Positions 54,461 through 64,000 of a stretch of DNA of 64,000 nt are shown piece by piece. Position numbers and translations under genes: made by a program. How positions within the stretch are numbered: the stretch's first letter is position 1; every line of letters begins with the position of its first letter. Source of the stretch: Marsupella aquatica (Eukaryota > Marchantiophyta); NCBI GenBank assembly GCA_973895155.1, contig OZ316892.1:6572001-6636000 (forward strand), written 5' to 3'. Under the pieces are notes generated by a model that did no database searches, was not told where the DNA came from, and worked only from the letters and a program-made list of their open reading frames with translations.

Positions 54461-57400
54461 GACTCCTCCTTGACTCTAGTATTGGGGACTGGACTAATTG
54501 ATACCACATGGTATCCTCAGCGTGAAATTTTAGACAATCACCTAAATAGGTCTTCCCCTAAAAAATACCATAGGTTAACTAAGGGTTAACTAGAATTAAG
54601 TCGTAGCCTAATAGGATCGAGGAATCCATATATACAATAAGTCACAAAACTGCTAAGTAGCTCTACTTGTGCTTCAACTACAAAACTTACAAAGTAGCAT
54701 GGTGTCTTGAGAAACTCTCCAAAGGAATCACTTTGGTAAAAGCGTCAACCGGGTTGAGTTTACCGTCAATCTTGACTAGCTCAAATTGATTATCAGACAC
54801 ACCTTGCCTGATAAAATGGTATCTGACTTCGATGTGCATATATCACTCTGCTGTTCATCACTTGGTTCACGACAAGGTGAAGAGCACTCTGACTATCACA
54901 ATGGTGCTTCACATTTCCCTATGGCAATCCCATCTCAATGATAAGTCTATTCATCCAAATAGCTTCCTTCATTGCTTCCGTTGTTGCAACATACTCAGCT
55001 TCTGTAGTAGACTAAGCAATACACTTCTGCAAAGTAGACCTCTAACTTATGCAACCACCGCCAAGTGTGAACACATACCCCGTTGTTGACCTCTTTCGAT
55101 CTAGATCCTAAGCATAGTCAACATCTACATAGCCCATCAATGATCTCGCATTATCAGCATGTGCATCAAATAAAAGATCATGATCCATGGTACCCTTCAA
55201 GTACCAAAAAATTCACTTCACTGCTTCCCAGTGTATCTTCCCTGGATTTGACGTGTACCTGCTCACCTTGCCCATAGCCATGGCAAGATCAGGTCTAGTG
55301 CAAGTCATCAAATGAGACTCTCCATTGCCTTGTTATAAGGAATCTTCTCTGTCTCATCTGTAGGACAGAAAGTTGGTGACAACTTGAAGTGTGGAGCCAA
55401 CGGGATACTTACTGGCTTGCTATCCCCCATGTTGAACCTTGCAATTACCTTCCTTGCATAACTGCTTTGCGTCAACCATAGCTTATCAGTCTCCAAGTCC
55501 CTAGTGATCTCCATACCCAAAATCCTCTTAGTTGGCCCTAAGTCCTTCATCTTAAACTTTGCACTGAGTAGTGCCTTGAGCTTAACAATCTCAGATCTAT
55601 CGTTGGCTGCAATAAGCATGTCATCCACATAAAGTACTAAAACAATGAAACCAAAGACAACATTCTTCACTGGTTTAAGATACACACAACGTCAAACACG
55701 CTCCTGTGAAAACCCGGCCTATGGACGGATCCAATCGTCAAACTGCTTATTCCACTGCCTTGGTGATTGCTTCAACCCGTACAAGGATCTCAGCAATCTA
55801 CAAACCAAATCCTTTTGCCCTTTCTTCACAAAACCTAGTATTGTCTCATAAAGATCACCTCTTCCAAGGTGCCATAGAGGAAGTTGTGACAACATCAATC
55901 TGATCTAGCAACAGACAAAATAAAACAACAAGTAATCCACACTTTTCTCCTGTGTGAATCCCTTGGCTACCAACCTAGCCTTGTAGACCTTTGATCCACC
56001 TTCTGTGCACTGATCCTTCAGCTTGTAAATCCACTTGCTGTCCACCACTTGCTGGTCTTCAGGAAGCTTGACCAACTCCCAAGTCTTGTTGTCTTTCAGT
56101 GACTGCATCTCCGTTTGCATTGTTATAGTCTGGCACTTCTATTTCTGCTTTGAAGCACTTGCCTCACGATACGAAGAAGGCTCTCCTTCCAAGATCAAAG
56201 TCATATGATCATCGTCAGGCGCAATGTCAATATCATCTAGTTTAGATGAATCTGCCCACTGTCCATACCTAGTAGGAGCTCTAGTACAACGACTAGAAGT
56301 TCTTCTAGTAGATGATTCAGGTTGATTTCTCCTACTCGATGATTCAAGTTGATCTCCTACTACTGTTGGCTGAATTTGAGGTACACCAACATCAATCTGC
56401 TCCTCTTGTTCCATCACAAGAACTAGCTCCATACCCATAGTATCTCTTTCTTGGGGGTCTCACTATATGGATGCCTTCCCATCACTTGCGATGTTTTTAG
56501 GCCGAGGACCCCTTAAAATGTAAGAAAAAAAATTATTTTTCAACCCCTGTAAAGTTAGAATATTCTTAGAATATACCAAAAATTTGGTTATAAGGACCCT
56601 AATGTTCTTATAAGTCTCAAATTTGTATTTAAAAGACCCTATTGTTCTTCTCAAAAAATTCTTAAGTCTTCCCTTCAAACCAATAAAATGACCATATACT
56701 TCATCGCACGTGATATGCCATTTTTGTGGAAGTAAAACCCCTGAGATTTCTTTCTCTCTTGTCATGAACATCATCATGACTTATCTCCCCCCAATTGGGT
56801 CAAGGATAGGAGATTTTCCCTTATTAGTATGGGAGTCTTGAGAACTCTCCCCTTCCTTTGATGCGGGCTTTGATGATCTGGATTCATTAAAGGAAACATC
56901 TCTATATTGACAATTAACTTAGAGGCTAGGTTACTGGATCCAATAATCTATAACCTTTTACACCTTTCTGATATCCAAGGAAAATGCACTTCCTTGACTT
57001 GGACTCCCGCTTGGACTCCAACTTAGACCAAAGCTGGGAAGGTGTAAGCACATAAGCATCACATCCAAAAACCCTCAGATGTGAATATCCGCGTGACGCT
57101 CGTACCTCATTTCAAATGGCGTCTAAATCCAATTGCACTAGGTGGAGAGAAATTTACCAAATAAGCTATAGTATTTCTAGCTTCTGCTCAGAATTCATGT
57201 GGTAAGCATGATTGGCTCAACATACTCTTCGAGCGCTCCAATAGTGTTTGGTTGAGCCTCTCAAAAACACCATTATGCTGAGGAGTATAACTTATTGTGA
57301 GATGACGTGTAATCCCTTACTCTTGGCTTACAATACGTTCCAAATTCAGAACCGTATTCACCATCATTATCCGATCAAAGATATCTCAACTTTCTACCAG

Positions 57401-58349
57401 TTTGATTCTCAACTTAGGCTTTCCACTCCTTAAAAGTGGCAAAAATATTAGACTTGTTGTGTAGAAAGTATATCCACACATACCTTGAGTAATCGTCAAT
57501 GAACGTGACATAGTAAACTCTTCCAGAATGTGAGGGATGAGGGGTTGGTCTCCACACATCAGTGTGTACATACTCAAGTACCTCCTTTCTAGTGTGAGTT
57601 TCAACTCCAAGGGTTTCCTATATTGCTTTCCAAACACACAATGCTCACAAAAATCTAACTTACAAGATTGCAAATTAAAAAATAATCTTTTTTTTCTGAA
57701 GCACATCCAATTTTTTTTCACTCATGTCACCCAATCTGAAGTGCCACAGCCAGGCCGTCTCCTCATGAGTTAAGGTTATATTTGCTTCATCACAGACTAC
57801 TTTGCCTTCACTTTTTCCTTCACAAGTACTATTAGCTCCGGTAGTATGATTGCTTCCTCCACTCGTTGCACCGGTGATTGTACCGGTGTCACGTGCGCTT
57901 TCTCTTGCTCCTCTCTCTCCATCTCAAACCGCCATGGTGATCCTCGTGCTTCAAGCTCCACGTCTTCAAAAATCTCCTCTGAATCACTCATATGACAAAA
58001 TCACCAAAAAATATTGTTTTTTGCAACGTCTAAAAAAAACTCAAAACTAATCACCACTGCCTAGCTCACAAAGCTAGGAGTCCAACACTGAAAACCAAAA
58101 TTGAAATCAAAATCCGACAATAAAGTTATTCAAATTTGGTCGGGGTGGGTGAAACCTTGGGAAACTCCCCCATTTTGACCACTTCAAGGAATAGCCAAAG
58201 TGCCAAGTACAACCCGTTGTTGGAATCGCAATTTGGTTGTTGCACTGCGTTGCTAACTTCAGTGGCTACATCCTTGCCAAAAAAGATCCAAAAAAGTTAC
58301 CGTTCGGACTTTGGAATTTCCGACTAACAGCCAAAAACATGCTCTCTAT

Positions 58350-58960
58350 TTTTTGGAATTCTCTGTATAGTACAGCAGGGCTCATAGGGGGCCGTTCCCC
58401 CTATCAAAGTGGTTATATCGGAGGGTCATCAGGCCCGGGAGAACCAATAGAAATGTCAAGAGGAAAAAACAAAAAATTGGCCCTAAAAGGGGGTTTTAAG
58501 CCCCTTTGCAAAAATGGGCATATTAAGGGATCGGGTACTCGCGGGGTATGCAAGGGCGTTGGGCGGGCTCCTGTATGCAGCCGCGTACTCATAATAAGGC
58601 CGGAAGGGGGGTCGCGGGGCAATCGTTGCCACGGTTGAGTGTACAGTTGCGTACGTGACTGTTTCAGGGCATGAGCCAAGGCAAAAGTCATGGCTGCGAC
58701 TTAACAAGGCAGGGTGGGCAAGACATTAAGCAATGCTGCCGGCGGGAGGGCGGGAGAAGACTGGGCCGGCTGCTTATGGCATACAATGCGACGGTCGATG
58801 CTACATAGCAATGGCCAGGGGAATACATGGGCGTTGGGGGTGTGCGGGTGTACCCAGGGGTATGGGGCCTGCCGGTGTGTGTATACTCATGAAAAACTGT
58901 TTTTAAAGCCAAACCATTTTGGCTTTAAAATGCCGTGTTACAAACCTTGTCGTTGCAGCT
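58350..58960. other. GC-rich insert-like block in the copia leader
   Basis: This block is clearly richer in G and C than the element around it and lies where gag should be. It includes a perfect 13-bp hairpin, TTTTAAAGCCAAA (58901-58913) with its complement at 58918-58930 and a CCAT loop. Origin unknown; it may be captured DNA. Confidence 0.5.
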
Positions 58961-59617
58961 TTACATGAGGAAAGTGAACATTGTTGACGGAAAAAGTTGC
59001 CAAATTGCACCGACACAGTCTATAGCTCCAGCAGAGAAAAAACTTTCCATCATGTCGCCTTCACTCCACGTCAAGTGCCAATCTCAGACTCAAAATGACC
59101 GCATCGCCGCGCTCAAATCATTGAGCCGTAGCACTTTGCGCTTCTTCCTCCGAGTCAGACGTGACAATGAGAAACCCGGTTCAGATGGGAACAAGCTCCA
59201 TAGCCTGTAAAAAAATCTGAATGCCTCTTTCACTCGCCATGAAGCACTCGGTAAACTCTCGACAGCAACTCAGCTACCAAAACGACCAGCTTGCTTCAAC
59301 CTTCAACTTGAACTATAATAGGTGACGCCTCGCACACCGCATAGCTCACACCGTTGCAAAAACAAACTCTGGTCTCTCCCATGAAATAACCCTCGAATTT
59401 GAAACTCCACACACAAATATTTTTTGTGATTACTCCTCACTCAGAATTCTGATCTATGATTTCTAACCGCCGTTAGAAAGCCCTCTCAACGATCTATCTG
59501 ATGAGCCCACCACCAACAAGTTTCATGCGACGAAAACTCCCGGGATCCTCAAACCGTCAACTACACAAGAAACTATTGTCACCATAGTGTCACCTCCTAG
59601 GCATGCTTGAAACCACT

Positions 59618-59921
59618 TGATGGGTATAATCCTTATCCCAAGACACCATGCACATGTAAATACCATACAAAGTAGTCGACACAACGAGTATGTGGCGAGG
59701 TATGTGGTTCACCTCACAACTAAGGTTACGTGCACAGGAAAGCAAGAGACCTTTACTTCTCTCTTGCTCCACTCCAACAATGAACTGAAGATCCACCAGG
59801 GGCTGACATCAGCCCCTGGTTATATATAGCATGGATCACTGCTAGCCTTAGCTAGTTTTAACCTGAGTTAGCCTAACTACGATTAGCCCTAGAGTCACAA
59901 GACTAAGTGCAATACTCAACA
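59618..59921 (-). repeat. Copia 5' LTR
   Basis: 304-bp LTR with the same ends. Divergence between the LTRs indicates an old insertion. Confidence 0.9.
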
Positions 59922-59926
59922 TAAGA

Positions 59927-60950
59927 TACCACCCAGTAGCCAAGAAGACTAACTAATAAGGTGTTGTGTCATACAAAACTTTTGGAAATTTAATCTTTTC
60001 AACTTTTTCCTTGACTTGTTCATCTATGTCATGAAAGGATTGGCTTAATTATTGAAAAACAATTAGAGAAAGGACCAAGTAAGTACAAATAGGGCGTCCT
60101 CTATTCATGAAAACATATTATTTAATTTTTGCTCTTTTGTGTGTTTTGTCTACATTAACTTCTTCTCACTCGTTTGAGAGCGCTAGTCTCCCCTGGCGTT
60201 AAGCTATCCCATCTGGTTCAGACTAGTGCTAATTTGGGTGTCTGACTCAAGGGTCTTCAAGATAGTGGACAGTTGAGAAAGTGGACTCATGAATTCATGA
60301 AGACCGATTGTAACAAGTTTCTAAAAACACTAAGTTCAGTCTCAGAACCAGAATTTTGTGCATTTTGGAAAGGTCAAGCGCTGCAACAAGCACCAAGGGG
60401 AGAGAGTGAATATGGTCGTCTGACATCTCTCAAATTCCAGGAAGGTGTAAGAGCGCTGACACAAGTGGGGACACAAGAAGACCTGTTGAGGCTGCAAATA
60501 ATTCAGGCAAGGAAAGGATCATCACAAGAAAGTCACCTGGGCACACTTACATCATTTGGCTGAGATTGGAAGCCAATCAACATCAAGAAATTAACTTGAA
60601 GGGGAAGAATAAGAATTTGGAAGTGTGTGATTTTAATACTTTCAGTTTGTTTTATAATTTTGTCAAAAAATAGGTTGTCTTTTTGGCCACTTTTTTGCCA
60701 TTTTCTTTGTTTCTGCAATTTTTTACGAGAGTGCTTAGAGTTTGGGCTTGTTACTCACCCTTTAAGGCTCTTGTTTACTGTCAGGTTTCTCTTTGAGCGG
60801 TTTTGTCTACTCACCCACGAATTTGTGATTTTAAGCTTTGTGTGAGGGGTGATTTAAGCTTAATCATTGTGGGCTGTCAACGGTGTTTCGATCCAGTTCA
60901 TTTTTGTATAACTTGATCTAATTTGTTTATAATATAATCCCTATAACATT
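59927..60950 (+). other. Right flank of the copia element; no recognised gene
   Basis: AT-rich sequence with the CATGAATTCATG palindrome at 60287-60300. The 96-codon frame at 60273-60563 (ending LGTLTSFG) lacks any known motif. Probably the other part of the repeat seen at 53.4-54.2 kb. Confidence 0.4.
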
Positions 60951-60959
60951 GTGTGCCAT

Positions 60960-61730
60960 AATAATATATGTATATAGGAAAGTCCAGTTTGGAGCGCATA
61001 GTGTGCTATAATGCCCTGAAAAATGAGAGTCTCAACTAAAGTTTTGAGAGACTATTATTGCCCATAATTCTCTGGTACCAGGAGCTTCATAGACTCAACA
61101 AGGCTTGAGATATGCCTGGGAGAGATGTTTGTTTTTACTAGTCATAGCAAAAGACAAGGAGGAGAATTTCATAATGAGCTCTTCCAACTCTTGATGGTGC
61201 ATTCTTCTCCAATAAATACCCTTATAATACAAAGAGAAAAATCACCAAGGGTAACTCACTTGAACTCTGTTGACAGGACCTAAATGCACTTAAAGGCCTA
61301 AGAGATTATTATTTTTACTTTTGTAAAAGCAGAGGAGAAGGATATTGACCATGCATTGTTTTCCTCAAATGCACCCAAAGTTACAAAGACAAATACCACA
61401 AGGCCGGCCTTATATATATGCAAATTCCAGTTTACAGAGCATTGTGGAATATAATGCCCCCCAAATTGAAAGCTTTGGCTCAAGTTTTGAAGGACTATTA
61501 TTGCCCATAATGCTCAGGTTAGAGTATTTAAATACACTTAGAACCCAAGAGATTTTTATTTTTATTAATTGTAGTAAAATTAGAGCAGAAACTTCCTCAG
61601 TAGACGATAGAACTTACAGGAGAATGTTTCTAAGTACTGTGTGGGCGATCCAAATCTTGACGGGCATTCATCTCCAAGAATGCGCTGAAAAATCCAAGAG
61701 AAAAATCACGAAGTGTATTGAGTACTCTCG
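60960..61730. repeat. Two more copies of the 10-kb dispersed repeat
   Basis: Copies at about 60980-61250 and 61415-61720 share GACTATTATTGCCCATAAT and the ending CAAAGAGAAAAATCACCAAG / CAAGAGAAAAATCACGAAG. Here the terminal block is single, in contrast to the array at 9.9-10.4 kb. Confidence 0.8.
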
Positions 61731-61742
61731 ACATGACCCCTC

Positions 61743-61975
61743 GATGACTATTTCATTCGTTCAGCCAGTGTAACAACAAAACTCCATACTCTAGATATGA
61801 CCAGAACCTACTGTAGATGACTATTTCTTTCGTTCAGCCACTCTGACCACAAAACTCCATACTCTAGATATGACCAGAACCTAGATGACTATTTCTTTCG
61901 TTTAGCCACTCTGACCACAAAACTCCATACTCTAGAGATATGACCAGAACCTAGATGACTATTTCATTCGGTCAG
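61743..61975. repeat. ~70-bp minisatellite, 3.3 units
   Basis: GATGACTATTTC(A/T)TTCGTT begins at 61743, 61816, 61884 and 61954 (periods 73, 68, 70); each unit contains CAAAACTCCATACTCTAGA and TATGACCAGAACCTA. It ends about 150 bp from the tRNA gene. Confidence 0.9.
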
Positions 61976-62121
61976 TGGAACCATACTACCAGAAAACTCG
62001 AACGCGCTAGGCAAATGGGTAAAAACGCGTGACCGAGCAATCGTCTTCGTCTCGATAGTAATCGGCCCCAGTCGTGACTCACACGAAGCACAGGCATAGA
62101 GGAGCGTAGTTGCATTTCTGG

Positions 62122-62194
62122 CGCCGTCCGTGCGAATCGAACCCACGACCACGTGGTTAAAAGCCACGCGCTCTACCAGCTGAGCTAGGACGGC
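62122..62194 (-). tRNA. tRNA-Lys (anticodon TTT)
   Basis: A 73-nt cloverleaf reads on the minus strand: acceptor GCCGTCC pairing with GGACGGC, D stem GCTC/GAGC, anticodon stem CGTGG/CCACG around the loop CTTTTAA (anticodon TTT, reading AAA/AAG), T loop TTCGATT, discriminator G. The T stem GTGGG/CGCAC has one G-G mismatch, which also alters the last base of box B (GGTTCGATTCG). CCA follows immediately in the DNA at 62119-62121, unusual for a nuclear tRNA gene. No T4 terminator lies within the next 90 bases. It is nuclear-type, not plastid or mitochondrial, but may be a retrocopy. Confidence 0.88.
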
Positions 62195-64000
62195 AAGCTC
62201 GTTGCGGAAGCGAGAAACGCAAAGTATATTTGATTTCTTTGAGAATTTCCTTTTAGGTCAGAAGTCTGAAATGTTCTGCCTGAGCACAAGTGAAGGTCCC
62301 ACTGGATCTGTATGTTAGTAGTAGTAGGAGCATTCTCCCATCAAACACGAAAACACTTGAATATGCCCAGACCTATCTAAATAGGATGGAGAAGGTGGGG
62401 CAAGGCGGGTCAAATATTTTATTTCTAGAGGTCTAACATTAGAATGACATCCAAGTCTAACTGGCTGAACAAAATCATATCATGATGACAAAGGTAGCCA
62501 AAGCCCATGAGTTTATGCTCTTTGTTACCCAGGGGATTTTTTCTACTGGTTTGCTCTTGAGATCTTTAGAGCTCTCCACCCTAGATTTGACCGGTTCTTT
62601 TGGGCTTGTGCAATTTTTTGTCTTGAGGGGGGGGGGAGGACCTTCTCCCCTGTTTTACTACTCACGGTCTTCTTCAGACAGAAGGTCTTGGTTGCACTTC
62701 GTAGGGCTCAGGCTTTCTTTGTAGAGTCGAGAGTGTTAATTTTGGGACCACAAGACATTCCTGTTTGTGTCCCTCATCTGGGGTGTACTCGAGAGCTCTA
62801 GCAGGTTTTTTAGTTTCCCGCCCAGGGTTTTAGTTCTTGTTGTGGGGGCCCCCCTCGGTGGTTGGACCACTTTGGTCTTCTTGTGGTCTTTCTTTCCCTC
62901 CATTGGATACTCTCTCCAGGTGTGGCGCTTGTGTCTTTTTGGGAGTGTGATTTATACATGAGCAAGAGAGAATTGCTCGTTTCCTAAACCAACTCTGCTT
63001 TTTCCTTCCTTTTACTCGGCCCAGCTCTGTATCACCAATGATCGGCCAGAATGGGGAAATTGGATATTTTAGTGTGTAGATGATTGAAACACCAGCTATC
63101 CAAATCGAGCAGCAAAGACATCCGGCGCAAGAAACCGAAGTTGAGGGTTAGGTAGAGAAATAGTTGTTTGTAGGTTGAGATCCAGTTTGATTTTCTGTCA
63201 ACATCTTCTTCTCTCCACAGCACACATTAAATAATCCTTTGACCAATTCGTGACGAGGGAGTCTTGACATTCCTGTCCAGTAGTCTAGAAGTACCTCACA
63301 TGTAATCTGTCATACACAATCTAACCATAACGTATTTCTCGTGCTTTCAATTTTGACATCTGTGATTTCTGCTCTTCCTCGAGGACCACTAGAGAAAAGA
63401 TTGTTGCGGAGATTGCACACTAAGCGCATTTACAGAAGTCCATAGTGTTGGTCACCAACTTTTCAAATCTCTCGTTCAAGCTGTTCTTCTATCACAGCAA
63501 CATGGGGAATGTCTGTTGAGGTGTGACAGCAGTCTCTCCTGTGGAACAACAATGAATACCCAGTCCAGCACATCGCACGAGTGCTCCATTTGTTTCTGGC
63601 GTTCTGAAGGATGAATTCGCAAAACCGGGGTCTTCATCGTTCTGTTGACATAAATGTCTAAGAAGAACGTCAAAAAGCCGATCGTTTGTTTTGTAGGTTA
63701 AAATCTTGCGCTTGGTGGTGACATGGCTTTTACTGACAAAAGAACTCCACTCCATCCGTGCTACCCACAACAGAAGTTCGCAGCTATGCTGGCAAGTTTT
63801 CAAGGGTACGCAACATCTTTGCAAAGTCTCGAGTTTTTTGGGTAAAACCGTTGGTAGAGAGGTATATGGTCCCAGAATATAGACTCTTCGCTTTTACCGA
63901 TCTCACGTCGTTCTCAGGAGGAATTGGGATTTACCTTAGTTATCAAGAGAATTCAATAGTCCTCTGATACCTGAAGCGTGCTACGATCAAAATGTCCATT
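62195..64000. other. No recognisable gene
   Basis: From about 62520 to 62960 the plus strand is G/T-rich with a G-run at 62629-62638, reminiscent of a LINE 3' UTR, but no target duplication was found. The overlapping minus-strand frames at 63.5-63.8 kb (110 and 65 codons) have no known motif. Confidence 0.4.

Larger units (their letters stand above)
54177..59921 (-). mobile_element. Ty1/copia LTR retrotransposon, degraded
   Basis: The element is bounded by similar LTRs, each starting TGATGGGTATAATCC and ending ACTCAACA on the plus strand, and by a 5-bp target duplication TAAGA (54172-54176 and 59922-59926). Internal features on the minus strand, in order from 59617: a primer-binding-site-like TGGTTTCAAGC next to the 5' LTR, a 1.6-kb region without recognisable gag, a pre-integrase domain (WLWHFRLGDMSEKKLDVLQ, DFCEHCVFGKQYRKP; 57.75-57.6 kb), integrase pieces ([20 protein letters not shown] near 57.0 kb), the RT start (MQSLKDNKTWELVKLPEDQQ, ARLVAKGFTQEKS), RT core (LYVDDMLIAANDRSEIVKL at 55.6 kb), RNase H debris to 54.75 kb, and a purine tract AAGGAGGAG before the 3' LTR. 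Frameshifts and stops make it incapable of autonomous movement. Confidence 0.93.

Noticed and set aside
63492-63824. 110-codon minus-strand frame near the window end
   Set aside because: No known motif; overlaps another equally long frame, so coding status cannot be argued.

Overview
This is nuclear DNA of a land plant. It carries spliced genes with canonical GT-AG introns, a plastid/plant-type uracil phosphoribosyltransferase, a plant-style nardilysin with a long acidic insert, a PPR gene remnant and Ty1/copia elements. The lineage cannot be fixed from the sequence; nothing in it is organellar or bacterial. Gene density is low, with four recognisable protein genes or gene copies plus one tRNA in 64 kb. 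Most of the rest is transposable-element debris and locally duplicated DNA.

Layout: 1-5.4 kb, no gene, several two-copy tandem duplications. 5.4-7.9 kb, a decayed PPR gene on the minus strand. 9.7-10.4 kb, a dispersed repeat whose end has expanded into a ~52-bp minisatellite. 10.96-14.21 kb, an intact single-exon nardilysin (+). 16.22-20.05 kb, a 12-exon UPRT gene (-), convergent with nardilysin. 20.2-24 kb, a TIR element and GC-rich repeats. 24.0-27.25 kb, an 8-exon SPF30 splicing factor gene (-) with a ~210-bp tandem duplication at its 5' end. 28.6-31.5 and 36.3-38.9 kb, related repeat segments. 32.3-33.5 kb, a 5'-truncated LINE with target-site duplication, nested between inverted-repeat arms. 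34.2-36.0 kb, low-complexity repeats. 39.8-41.5 kb, a second truncated LINE and a decayed copia fragment. 41.6-43.3 kb, an intronless, frameshifted and truncated phosphoglucomutase copy ending in a perfect 17-bp inverted repeat. 43.4-45.2 kb, a second copy of the 37.3-38.9 kb segment, invaded by a tRNA-type SINE. 45.7-47 kb, further copies of the repeat seen near 10 kb. 49 kb, a short-chain dehydrogenase fragment. 50.2-50.6 kb, another retroposed element. 54.18-59.92 kb, a complete-ended but internally degraded copia element (-) with LTRs and a 5-bp target duplication. 60.9-62.0 kb, repeats and a minisatellite. 62.1 kb, a tRNA-Lys(TTT).

The intact genes are unrelated housekeeping functions (peptide cleavage, pyrimidine salvage, pre-mRNA splicing) and do not form a pathway. 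I found no convincing new multi-gene system. The most interesting material is structural: retro-insertions dated by duplications and empty sites, the PGM retrocopy broken at a fold-back, nested repeats, and a tRNA gene with an encoded CCA end.
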